A model generated the notes under the pieces. That model saw nothing but the letters and a program-made list of their open reading frames with translations, was not told the DNA's origin and did no database searches. From Actinomycetota bacterium (lineage in GTDB: Bacteria > Actinomycetota > Acidimicrobiia > Acidimicrobiales > RAAP-2): 64,000 bases of DNA. Location of the stretch: the NCBI GenBank assembly GCA_021324045.1, contig JAJPJV010000001.1, positions 152,685 to 216,684 on the forward strand, given 5' to 3'. The position numbers were made by a program, and so were the translations under genes. Position 1 is the stretch's first letter; the number at the start of each line of letters is the position of its first letter. Below are positions 1 to 8,036 of the stretch, one piece after another.

Positions 1-878
1 AGATCGGGGCAGCGCTCGGTGTGCTCGACCTCGAACGCGGAGCACGGCTTGCAGGATCGATGTTCCCCCTCTTTCGGGGGATGGGCGCCCGTGTGCTTCG
101 CGCACTGACGTCGTTCGCGCTCGATCAGCACGCGGATGCCTACGAAGAGATCCGACCGCCGACGCTCGTGCTGACCGAGACCATGACGGCCACCGGGCAC
201 CTCCCCAAGTTCGCCGACGAGGCATACCACATCGAGCGAGACGGCCTCTGGGCCATACCGACGGCCGAGGTGCCGCTGACCTCGCTGCGCCGCGGCGAGA
301 TCATCGACGAGGAGGAGTTGCCGTTGCGGTTCACGGCGGTCACGCCGTGTTACCGGCGCGAAGCCGGGGCAGCCGGACGAGAGACGAGGGGGGTGCTACG
401 CGTCCACGAGTTCGACAAGGTCGAGCTCTTCGCGTACGCCACCCCCGAACAAGCGCCTGCGATCCACGAAGACATCACCGCACGCGCCGAGGCGCTGCTT
501 CAGGCGCTGGGCCTCCGCTACCGAGTCGTCGACCTTTGTGCCGGTGACCTCGGGGCGGCCTCAGCGAGGACCTTCGACCTCGAGGTGTACGCCCCAGGGT
601 CGGATCGGTGGCTGGAGGTCTCCTCGGTCAGCTGGTACCGGGACTACCAGGCCCGACGGGCCAACGTCCGCTACCGCCCCTCAGGAAGTCGCCGGGCTGC
701 TTCGTCGTCGGATCGTGCTCCGAGGCTCGTCCACACGCTCAACGGCTCTGCGCTGGCTTGGCCCCGCATCTGGGCGGCGCTCCTCGAACAAGGACGCCAG
801 GCCGACGGGTCGGTCCGGCTGCCTGACTGCCTGGCTCCCTACCTCAACGGGGAGCTCACCATCAGCGCTCCCCGCTGA
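1..878 (+). CDS. serS: Seryl-tRNA synthetase, C-terminal part (5' truncated by window edge)
   Basis: Class II aminoacyl-tRNA synthetase that charges tRNA-Ser. The reading frame is open from base 3, so the N-terminal coiled-coil arm and the true start lie outside the window. Motif 2 is visible as TPCYRREAGAAGRETRGVLR followed by VHEFDKVELF. The serine/ATP region contains the DLCAGDLGAAS and YQARRANVRY segments. Motif 3 reads LNGSALAWPRIWAALLE, close to the family's NGSglAvgR pattern, and the usual PY tail follows. About 290 residues of an expected 420 or so are present and nothing looks broken. It converges on the response regulator gene, 18 bp away. Confidence 0.95.
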   Translation, partial: IGAALGVLDLERGARLAGSMFPLFRGMGARVLRALTSFALDQHADAYEEIRPPTLVLTETMTATGHLPKFADEAYHIERDGLWAIPTAEVPLTSLRRGEIIDEEELPLRFTAVTPCYRREAGAAGRETRGVLRVHEFDKVELFAYATPEQAPAIHEDITARAEALLQALGLRYRVVDLCAGDLGAASARTFDLEVYAPGSDRWLEVSSVSWYRDYQARRANVRYRPSGSRRAASSSDRAPRLVHTLNGSALAWPRIWAALLEQGRQADGSVRLPDCLAPYLNGELTISAPR

Positions 879-896
879 CCAACCCTGGGCGGCCAG

Positions 897-1661
897 CTAC
901 GGGCGGCCGGGCACCGCGAAGCGGTAGCCGATACCTCGCACCGTCGTGATGAGCTTCGGGTCCGAGGGATCGGCCTCGATCTGGGCACGCAGCCGCTTGA
1001 TGTGGACATCGAGGGTCTTGGTGTCCCCGATGTAGTCGCTGCCCCAAACGCGATCGATGAGCACGTCCCGGGTCAGGACACGGCCACGGTTCTCCACGAG
1101 GATGCGGAGCAGATCGAACTCCTTTCGGCGGAGGCGCACCTCGGCGCCGCGGACGAAGACCCGACGCTGGTCGATGTCGACGGTGACGTCGCCTGCCTCG
1201 AGGATGCCCTCTGCGTGCAGCGGACCGCGGTCGGCGTTCGTCGTCGCGTCGACGTGCGGAGCCCTGCGGAGTACCGCACGCATGCGCGCGATGAGCTCCC
1301 TGAGTCGGAAGGGCTTGGTTACGTAGTCGTCGGCCCCGAGCTCGAGCGCCAGCACCGTGTCGATCTCGGTCCCCTTGGCCGTCACCACGATGATCGGCAC
1401 CGAAGACGACGAACGGATCGACCTACAGACATCGATGCCCGAGAGCTTGGGCAGCATCAGGTCCAACAGGATGAGGTCCGGCTTGACCTCCTCGAACATG
1501 CGGAGGGCCTCGACGCCGTCACGAGCCACCGTCACCTCGAAGCCCTCGTGGCTGAGGCCGACTTCGAGAGCCTCGATGAAGGACTCCTCGTCCTCTGCGA
1601 TCAGGACGCTCACCCGGTGTTCATCGGCGGATTGGGGATGGGCGATCGATCCGGAGTTCAT
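897..1661 (-). CDS. regX3: OmpR/PhoB-family response regulator, RegX3-like
   Basis: Cytoplasmic DNA-binding response regulator of 254 residues. The receiver domain covers about residues 17-130, with acidic pocket E23/D24, phospho-acceptor D67 in LILLDLMLP, T94 and K116 in DDYVTKP. A winged helix covers about 155-250, ending in the family-typical TTVRGIGYRF; the wing contains GDTKTLDVHIKRLR, as in RegX3/PhoP of actinobacteria. Its start overlaps the stop of the kinase gene by 4 bp (ATGA), so the two are translationally coupled. In mycobacteria and streptomycetes the closest family members control phosphate starvation. That role is inferred here, since no phosphate transport genes are in view. 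Confidence 0.9.
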   Translation of the reverse strand: MNSGSIAHPQSADEHRVSVLIAEDEESFIEALEVGLSHEGFEVTVARDGVEALRMFEEVKPDLILLDLMLPKLSGIDVCRSIRSSSSVPIIVVTAKGTEIDTVLALELGADDYVTKPFRLRELIARMRAVLRRAPHVDATTNADRGPLHAEGILEAGDVTVDIDQRRVFVRGAEVRLRRKEFDLLRILVENRGRVLTRDVLIDRVWGSDYIGDTKTLDVHIKRLRAQIEADPSDPKLITTVRGIGYRFAVPGRP

Positions 1662-3196
1662 TGGGGTCTGCCCTGAAGGGGGAGGACCAGGGTGAAGGTT
1701 GAACCCTCGCCTTCGCGCGACTCGACGTCGACTCGGCCGCCGTGGTTGGTGGCCACATGCCGAACGATGGAGAGACCGAGACCAGTTCCGCCCGTGTTGC
1801 GGCTGCGCCCGTGGTCGACCCGGTAGAAGCGTTCGAAGATCCGCTCGAGGTCTCGGGCGGGGATGCCGACGCCGTGGTCGGCGACCGAGATGCGAACGAC
1901 TTCGTGCTCAGGCACCGGCTCCGACGGTCGGTCGATGGCAGACGACGGGGCACCAGGGGGACTCCCGAGGCCCGGAGCGGTTGCGATGGTGGTCATCGAC
2001 GCGGTGGTCCCCCCGATCGAAACCGGGGGTGAGTGGCCGGACGCCACGGCTGCCGTGCCGGCCCCGGCGCTCCACTGAGTAGGGGCAACGGTGCTGGCCT
2101 GCGGGGTGGGCTCGAGTGCTCGGGTTCCGAGCTCCCCGAGAGCCGTCGGTTCGGCGGGCTCCTTGGCGACGACGCCGCGAACCGTGACGGTGCTGTTGTC
2201 GTAGGAATAGGTGACCGCGTTCTCGAGCAGCGCGTAGACCGCCGAGACGAGCTGGCGGCGGTCCCCCATCACCGTGACGGGCGGTGAGGGCTCGTACAGC
2301 ACGATCGCGATGCCTCGTTGCTCGGCGGCGGCGCGGACCCGTTCGACGGCTTCTGCCATCACGAGGTTGACGAGCACCGGCTCGCGTGGGGGAGCGGACT
2401 CCGCTTCGATGCGACTGAGGTCGAGGAGGTCGTCGATGATGCGGCTCACGCGGAAGGCCTCGCTGTGAATGCGGCTTGCCAGCCGCTTGGCGACGTCTTG
2501 GTCGGGCTCTGACAGGAGGGTCTCGGCCAGCAGGCCGAGTGCCCCCATCGGCGTCTTCAGCTCATGGCTGACGTTGGCGACGAAGTCGCGACGAACCTCT
2601 TCCAGTCGCCGACGTTCTGAGATGTCGTCGATGGTGGCGATCACCCCGAGGGAGCGATGGCCGTCGTCGATGACCATCGCGCGCACGCTGAGGGTCCTTC
2701 TTGGGGGGCCGTAGAGGTCGAGCGTCCGCTCGGCGTTTCCGTGCTCCCACGCCTCGGCGAGCAGCTCCGTCACCGCTTGGGCCGCGAGCGCGTCACCGTG
2801 GCGGCTCGCCATCAACGCGTTCGCTGGCGTGTTCTGATAGACGACGCTGCCGTTTTCGTCGCAGACCACTACGCCTTGGGGCAGGGTGTCGAGAGAGCGT
2901 CGGAGTCGGATGGCGTCAGAGCTTGCCTCGGCGACGGCTTCCGCTGCCGCCCCGGTTACCTGCTCGAGGTAGGTCAACGCGTTTTCGAGGGTCGCGTCCT
3001 CGGCCGGTGGGTTGAGGCCAAGACGCGACCCGAGGGCGACCATTCGTTGTGTGAGCGCACTCCGCCCGGCACGACGGCCGATGACCAGTGCAAGGAGGAC
3101 GGCCACGACCAGCACGCATGCACCCACCGCGTACCCGGCGGGCGCGGGCAGACCCAGGACCTTGGCTGCTCCGAGGAGCTCGGCTACGACGAGCAC
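1658..3196 (-). CDS. senX3: Sensor histidine kinase, SenX3-like, with long low-complexity insertion in the ATPase domain
   Basis: Membrane-bound kinase partner of the RegX3-like regulator. I place the start at a GTG (3196); the frame stays open upstream to 3406, but that part is not protein-like and runs into the divergent gene. In that numbering there is one transmembrane helix (about 21-40), a PAS-like domain (about 95-195), the H box ANVSHELKTPMG with H211, the N box around N326 (ALLENAV), DHGVG near 440 and GTGLGLS near 470. About 85 residues rich in Pro, Ala, Ser and Thr separate the N box from the G1 box, a place where kinases normally carry a short linker. A GGAGG lies only 1 base from this GTG, so the exact start is uncertain. 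Confidence 0.88.
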   Translation of the reverse strand: MLVVAELLGAAKVLGLPAPAGYAVGACVLVVAVLLALVIGRRAGRSALTQRMVALGSRLGLNPPAEDATLENALTYLEQVTGAAAEAVAEASSDAIRLRRSLDTLPQGVVVCDENGSVVYQNTPANALMASRHGDALAAQAVTELLAEAWEHGNAERTLDLYGPPRRTLSVRAMVIDDGHRSLGVIATIDDISERRRLEEVRRDFVANVSHELKTPMGALGLLAETLLSEPDQDVAKRLASRIHSEAFRVSRIIDDLLDLSRIEAESAPPREPVLVNLVMAEAVERVRAAAEQRGIAIVLYEPSPPVTVMGDRRQLVSAVYALLENAVTYSYDNSTVTVRGVVAKEPAEPTALGELGTRALEPTPQASTVAPTQWSAGAGTAAVASGHSPPVSIGGTTASMTTIATAPGLGSPPGAPSSAIDRPSEPVPEHEVVRISVADHGVGIPARDLERIFERFYRVDHGRSRNTGGTGLGLSIVRHVATNHGGRVDVESREGEGSTFTLVLPLQGRPQ

Positions 3197-3314
3197 ACCT
3201 CCAGCATGGCAGGGCGAGGGGCGACGTGGTGCGAAGGGCTGCTGCGAGCGGCTCGGCGTCGACGTCGGAGACGAGCATCCCGAGGCGAGCACCCCGAACG
3301 AAAGGAACGATCCG

Positions 3315-3608
3315 ATGCTGTTGTTCGCAGGTCCGACCATCACCCTCAACCCCGACCCGAGCAAGCTCCCCGGTGGGTCGACGCTGCAGTCGTTGACCAA
3401 CGGCATCGGCGGTTGGGCCCTGATCCTGTCGCTCGTCGGTCTGGTGATCGGCGCCGCAGCGTGGGCGCTCGGTGCGCACTCGCAGAACTACCACCAGTCG
3501 TTCATCGGTCGACGGGCCGTGCTGGTCTGTGGGCTCGCGGCGCTCCTCATCGGAGCAGCCCCAGAGATCATTTCGTTCTTCTACCGCACCGGAACCGGTG
3601 TCCACTGA
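3315..3608 (+). CDS. Small two-helix membrane protein, pilin-like (DUF6112/VirB2-like) of the type IV secretion module
   Basis: A 97-residue protein with two hydrophobic segments (about 30-53 and 66-89) joined by a short polar loop, the layout of VirB2/TrbC pilins and of the small DUF6112 proteins that precede actinobacterial VirB4 clusters. The ATG at 3315 has an AAAGGAA ribosome site 7 bases upstream. It is the first gene of a five-gene run on the plus strand and is divergent from the histidine kinase. No obvious cleavable signal peptide is seen. The pilin role is inferred from size, topology and position. The family assignment is by eye. Confidence 0.65.
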   Translation: MLLFAGPTITLNPDPSKLPGGSTLQSLTNGIGGWALILSLVGLVIGAAAWALGAHSQNYHQSFIGRRAVLVCGLAALLIGAAPEIISFFYRTGTGVH

Positions 3609-5103
3609 CGTGGTCTCGGCGTTGCCGATCATTCCCGTGGCGGGATGTCCCCCGCTCGGACCGGTCGACACCATCTGCCAGGCCGCCAGTGGCGTCGGGT
3701 CCTCGATCGCCGGGGCCGGGGCCGGAGCGGTGCTCGATGCGGTTGCCGGTTGGGTCGTCAACGGGGCGAGCTGGTTGCTCACCCAGATCGCAACGGTGAT
3801 CTCCAGCACGACCGGCATCGATGTTCGGGCGTCATGGTTTGAATCGCACTACCAGACGATGGCAGGCATCGCCGTGGCAGTCATCGTGCCGTTGCTGCTG
3901 GTGTCGGTGTTCCAGGCGATCTACCACCAGAGCGCGGCAATCCTGTTGCGTTCATTCTTCGTCCAGCTCCCTCTGGCCATCTTGCTGACCTTTGCCGCCA
4001 TGCAGCTCGTGCAGCTGGCGCTGGCGACCACGGATGCGCTGAGTTCGACCGTGGCGCGCCACTCCGGCAACGACATCCAATCGGCGCTGTCGGGACTGGC
4101 GAACGCGATGGCGAACCAGCTGGTTTCCGGGAACTCCGCGACGCCCACCTTCGTGACGCTGCTTGCCGCGCTCGTCGTCGGGTTGGGGGCGCTCGGTCTG
4201 TGGATCGAGCTCCTTGTGCGGGCTGCAGCCGTCTACGCAGCCGTGCTGTTCCTGCCGCTCGCCCTTGCCAGCCTCGTGTGGCCGACCATCGCCCACTGGT
4301 GCCGGCGCCTCGTCGAGTCGCTGGCGGCGCTCGTCTTGTCCAAGTTCGTCATCGTGGCGATCCTGAGCCTCGCCGTGGGGGCATTGGCTCCGAGCTCGAA
4401 GGCTCCGGTCTCGGCCGTGCTCGCCGGGGGGTCGTTGCTCCTGCTGGCGGCCTTCAGCCCCTTCACGCTCTTTCGTCTGATCCCGATGGTCGAGGTGGGG
4501 ACGATGCAGCACCTCGAGGGGCTCCGGCACCGGGCGACTCGGACGGCAGCGGTCGTTCCGAAGGCAGCGGCGGCATACGCGTTGCGCCAGATCGGTGCCG
4601 AGTCCCTGGAGCTCGGCCCAGTCGGGACCGGTCGGACGTTGTCGATGGAGCCGCCCAGCGGAGCACTCAACACCGGAGAACCGGACTGGGCGGCTACCGA
4701 CAGCAGTGCCGACGCGCCGGCATCCCCGCACGCGGACCCGATCCGAGGGGCGCCCGGGCACGCGGATCCCGAGGGGATCCCCCTCTGGCAGGGTAGCCCG
4801 CCTTCGGGGGTCGAAGGAGAGGCCTTCCCATGGGCCGTGCGCGCCGAGTCGGACGTTCCCGCCGGTACGGAGGGCGCGAGCGCGCTCCCGATACGCGACG
4901 ATGCGGGACGCGGGAGGCCACCGCTCATCGGTGCGCCTCGGTCGCCGGCCGTCACGCCACGGAGGCGGCCGGATCCTTCTTCATTTTCGAGCGTGCCCGC
5001 GGCCGGCGGCACCGCGGTGATCGACCACGACGAACTCGGACCCGTCATCCGGTGGGTGCCCGACCCACCCGGTGATGCCCCGCCTGCGAAGCCGAGCCCC
5101 TGA
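3598..5103 (+). CDS. Polytopic membrane protein, VirB6/TrbL-like channel component
   Basis: About 500 residues starting at a GTG that overlaps the end of the pilin-like gene by 11 bp; a second in-frame GTG at 3610 is possible. A hydrophobic N-terminal half carries about five to six membrane segments, including GIAVAVIVPLLLVSVFQ, a segment near SFFVQLPLAILLTF, a long hydrophobic stretch around LVVGLGALGLWIELLV, then SKFVIVAILSLAVGAL. The last 170 residues are Pro/Gly/Asp-rich and probably cytoplasmic and disordered. The polytopic core plus soluble tail, between a pilin-like gene and a PrgI-VirB4 gene, matches the VirB6/TrbL position in conjugation-type machines. I do not recognise a sharper family name. 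Confidence 0.6.
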   Translation: MSTDVVSALPIIPVAGCPPLGPVDTICQAASGVGSSIAGAGAGAVLDAVAGWVVNGASWLLTQIATVISSTTGIDVRASWFESHYQTMAGIAVAVIVPLLLVSVFQAIYHQSAAILLRSFFVQLPLAILLTFAAMQLVQLALATTDALSSTVARHSGNDIQSALSGLANAMANQLVSGNSATPTFVTLLAALVVGLGALGLWIELLVRAAAVYAAVLFLPLALASLVWPTIAHWCRRLVESLAALVLSKFVIVAILSLAVGALAPSSKAPVSAVLAGGSLLLLAAFSPFTLFRLIPMVEVGTMQHLEGLRHRATRTAAVVPKAAAAYALRQIGAESLELGPVGTGRTLSMEPPSGALNTGEPDWAATDSSADAPASPHADPIRGAPGHADPEGIPLWQGSPPSGVEGEAFPWAVRAESDVPAGTEGASALPIRDDAGRGRPPLIGAPRSPAVTPRRRPDPSSFSSVPAAGGTAVIDHDELGPVIRWVPDPPGDAPPAKPSP

Positions 5104-5115
5104 GGAGGTCTTTCG

Positions 5116-6693
5116 GTGGCACCTGATTCACAGCGTTACCGCTTCGGTCCCCTCGAGCGGCGAGGACTAATCGCTGGGTGGAGGAGCGGACAGATTGCAT
5201 CGGTGGGCGCGAGCCTGGTCATTGCGGTCACCGTCCTCCACGGTGCCGCCGATGTCACCGGCGGCGTGCTGGCATTCATCGCGGTCGCTGGCGGAATCGG
5301 CGTTGCCTGCTGGCCGATCGCGGGCCGTTCGCTGGAGGAATGGCTGCCGGTCGTGATGCGCTGGACGGCCGATGGGCTCTTGGGCCGCCGCCGTCTCTTT
5401 GGTGCTCCTGAGCTCGGACACTGCATGGGGCCAGACGGCGTGACACGTTGCACCGCGGTCTCGGTGGCTCGCTCTCGCACGCGAAGCACCCGTTGGAGCC
5501 GGGAAGCCTCGGAACGAGCGATCGCGACTGAGTGCCGTGCATTCCAGGGTCTTTCGATCCTCGGTGTTCGCGCGACCGGTGTGCCAGGGGTTGCGGGAGA
5601 GGGCCACGAGCTCGAGGAGCCAACGGTTTGTGTGATCCATGACGCGAGGGCAAGCACCTATACCGGAGCGCTAGCAGTGCGTGGTCACAGCTTTGCGTTG
5701 CTCGGTCGGGAAGATAAGGAGCGACGTGTTGCGAGTTGGTCTTCGGCCCTGGCTGTGCTGGCTCGCGATGGCGCTGTCGTCAACAGGCTCCAGTGGCTGG
5801 CGTTCACCCTGCCCGACGACGGGTACGCCGTGCACCGCCATCTCCAGGATCGTGCCACCGCCGCAAGCGACGCGCCCGCTCGACGCTCCTACGAAGAGCT
5901 CGTCATGTTCACCGGGGCGAACACCTGCCGACACGAGGTCTTGATCGTTGTCCAGATCCGTGATCGCCGCCGCCTCGGCGTGCCTTCTCGAAGCCGCCAC
6001 CTCCGCCCTGGCCCGGATTCCATGACGTGCGCGGCACTGGTCAGAGAGATGCAAACGCTTGGACGGCTCCTCTCCGACGCAGACGTGATCGTGGATGGTC
6101 TGCTTGGCCCCAGGGCGCTGGCCGCAGTGATCCGTCGAACCGGGGAGACGATGACTCGGCGGTGCCCACCATGTGTCGTGGGCGCGCCGTGGCCTGTCGC
6201 GATGGAGACCGAGTGGTCGCGGGTGCGTACCGACCAGACGTGGCAGGCAACGTATTGGATTGCCGAATGGCCTCGTGTCGATGTGGGTCCGGACTTTCTC
6301 GCGCCACTGCTGCTTGGCCCAGTCAGGCGCTCGGTCAGCGTGGTGATGGAGCCGATGGGTCCAAGGCGTGCCACCAAACAGGTGGAGCGAGCGAGGACGG
6401 CGGACATCGCCGATTCGGAGCTCCGGAGGAGAGGAGGATTCCTGACGACGGCACGGCGTGCTCGCGAGGCGGAGATGGTCGTCCAAAAAGAGAGCGAGCT
6501 CGCCGACGGGCACGCTTCGTTTCGCTTCAGCGGCTATGTGACGGTGACGGCACCGTCGGTGGAAGCACTCGAAGAGGCCTGCGAGGTGACCGAGCATGCC
6601 GCCGGTCAGTCGCGTTTGGAGCTTCGCCGCCTCTACGGCGACCAGGAGCGAGCCTTTACCTGCACGCTGCCGCTCTGCCGTGGTCTTTCGTGA
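5116..6693 (+). CDS. PrgI-domain protein fused to VirB4 N-terminal half (SCO6880-like)
   Basis: 525 residues; GTG start preceded by GAGGAGG at about 5102-5108. Residues 1-70 form a PrgI-like unit with two membrane helices (about 27-43 and 48-67). The rest is soluble and resembles the non-ATPase N-terminal half of VirB4/TraC proteins. Its last 60 residues, including RFSGYVTVTAPSVEALEEA and ending TCTLPLCRGLS, correspond to the segment that in one-piece VirB4 proteins leads directly into the ATPase. The stop overlaps the next start (GTGA). This arrangement is known from actinobacterial SCO6880-type genes. No Walker motif is present, so activity must depend on the next gene product. Confidence 0.7.
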   Translation: MAPDSQRYRFGPLERRGLIAGWRSGQIASVGASLVIAVTVLHGAADVTGGVLAFIAVAGGIGVACWPIAGRSLEEWLPVVMRWTADGLLGRRRLFGAPELGHCMGPDGVTRCTAVSVARSRTRSTRWSREASERAIATECRAFQGLSILGVRATGVPGVAGEGHELEEPTVCVIHDARASTYTGALAVRGHSFALLGREDKERRVASWSSALAVLARDGAVVNRLQWLAFTLPDDGYAVHRHLQDRATAASDAPARRSYEELVMFTGANTCRHEVLIVVQIRDRRRLGVPSRSRHLRPGPDSMTCAALVREMQTLGRLLSDADVIVDGLLGPRALAAVIRRTGETMTRRCPPCVVGAPWPVAMETEWSRVRTDQTWQATYWIAEWPRVDVGPDFLAPLLLGPVRRSVSVVMEPMGPRRATKQVERARTADIADSELRRRGGFLTTARRAREAEMVVQKESELADGHASFRFSGYVTVTAPSVEALEEACEVTEHAAGQSRLELRRLYGDQERAFTCTLPLCRGLS

Positions 6694-8036
6694 GCGAGCG
6701 CCAGGCTCGCAGCGGCTTCCGGCTCCCCGCGCACACCGTGACCACCCGACATCTCGGAGCGGCCTATCCCTTCGTGGCAGAGGCTGGCCTTGGGCACCGC
6801 GGCGTGCTCATCGGGCGTGACCTCATGGGCGGTGCGTACGTGTACGACCCCTTCGAGCTCTATGCCCAGGGGATGGTCAGCAACCCGAACATGATTGTGT
6901 TCGGCCAGATCGGACGGGGGAAGAGTGCCTTCGTCAAGACCTACCTGTGGCGCCAGTCCGTGTTCGGTCGCCGTGCGTGGGTGGTCGACCCCAAAGGGGA
7001 GTACGAGGTGCTCGCCCGCTCCTGGGGCGTGATGCCCGTCGCCCTCCGTCCGGGTGGCTCTGTGCGATTGAACCCCCTCGATCGGGGCGAAGCCCACCTC
7101 GAGCACCTTGGAACTGCATCCGGCTCCCTTGGAGCCAGTGCGCCCAGCGCAGGCGAGCCCGCGGACGACTCCCAGCGGCGCCAGATCGAGCTGCTCGCAT
7201 CCCTTGCCGCTGCTTGCCTGGGGAGGAACCTTGCGCCCCGCGAGCGGGTCGCGATCGACCTCGCGATGAGCACGGTGGCTGCATTCGACGCCGTCCCGAC
7301 GCTCCCCAGGGTCGTCGATGCCCTCCTCGACCCCAGGGACGACATGGCTCGCAGCGTGAGAACCGATCGGGCCAGGCTGCTCGAAGACGGAAGAGACGTC
7401 GCGCTCGAGCTCCGCCGGCTCGTTCACGGTGACTTGCGCGGCATGTTCGACGGCCCCACGACCCCGGGCCTCGACCTCTCCGGAGCGCTGGTGGTCCTGG
7501 ACCTGTCGGCGCTCTACAACTCGGCAGCGCTTGGCGTCCTGATGGCGTGCGCGACCGCGTGGCTCCAGTCAGCGCTGGCTCGTGACGCGCCGCGGCGTTC
7601 ACGCGACGGGAGCCAGGTCTTCGTGGTGGTCGACGAAGCATGGGCGATCCTGGCCAACCTCGGGGTCGCACGCTGGCTGCAGGCGTCCTGGAAGCTCTCG
7701 CGCGCGTTCGGGGTAGCCAACATCGCGGTTCTTCACCGCCTCTCGGATCTCCGTGCGGTCGGTGCGCTGGACTCCGAGCAGGTGGGGCTGGCCCAGGGAT
7801 TGCTGTCGGATTCGGAGACCCGTGTCGTCTACGCACAGTCACCGGGAGAGGTGGAGCGGGCGAGCGAGTTGTTGTCGCTCTCCCCCACCGAAGCGGAACT
7901 GCTCCCGCAGCTTCGCCGTGGCATCGCGCTGTGGAAGGTCGGTCAACGATCGTTCCTGGTGCAACACGTCGTCGGACCTGGAGAACGCGAGCTCGTCGAC
8001 ACTGACACGGCGATGGGGATCCATGCCTTCGATTGA
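6690..8036 (+). CDS. VirB4/TraC-type secretion ATPase, ATPase half only
   Basis: 448 residues starting at the GTG of a GTGA overlap. The protein opens where the C-terminal half of a normal VirB4 begins (TTRHLGAAYPFVAEAGLGHR). Walker A is GQIGRGKSA (residues 72-80) and Walker B is VFVVVDEAW near 312. Further conserved patches are WVVDPKGEYEVLA and the late QSPGEVERASELL and LWKVGQRSFLVQHV segments. VirB4 proteins are hexameric ATPases that energise pilus assembly and substrate transfer at the inner membrane. A longer open frame exists upstream but is only the shadow of the PrgI/VirB4 N-terminal gene. Confidence 0.8.
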   Translation: MSERQARSGFRLPAHTVTTRHLGAAYPFVAEAGLGHRGVLIGRDLMGGAYVYDPFELYAQGMVSNPNMIVFGQIGRGKSAFVKTYLWRQSVFGRRAWVVDPKGEYEVLARSWGVMPVALRPGGSVRLNPLDRGEAHLEHLGTASGSLGASAPSAGEPADDSQRRQIELLASLAAACLGRNLAPRERVAIDLAMSTVAAFDAVPTLPRVVDALLDPRDDMARSVRTDRARLLEDGRDVALELRRLVHGDLRGMFDGPTTPGLDLSGALVVLDLSALYNSAALGVLMACATAWLQSALARDAPRRSRDGSQVFVVVDEAWAILANLGVARWLQASWKLSRAFGVANIAVLHRLSDLRAVGALDSEQVGLAQGLLSDSETRVVYAQSPGEVERASELLSLSPTEAELLPQLRRGIALWKVGQRSFLVQHVVGPGERELVDTDTAMGIHAFD

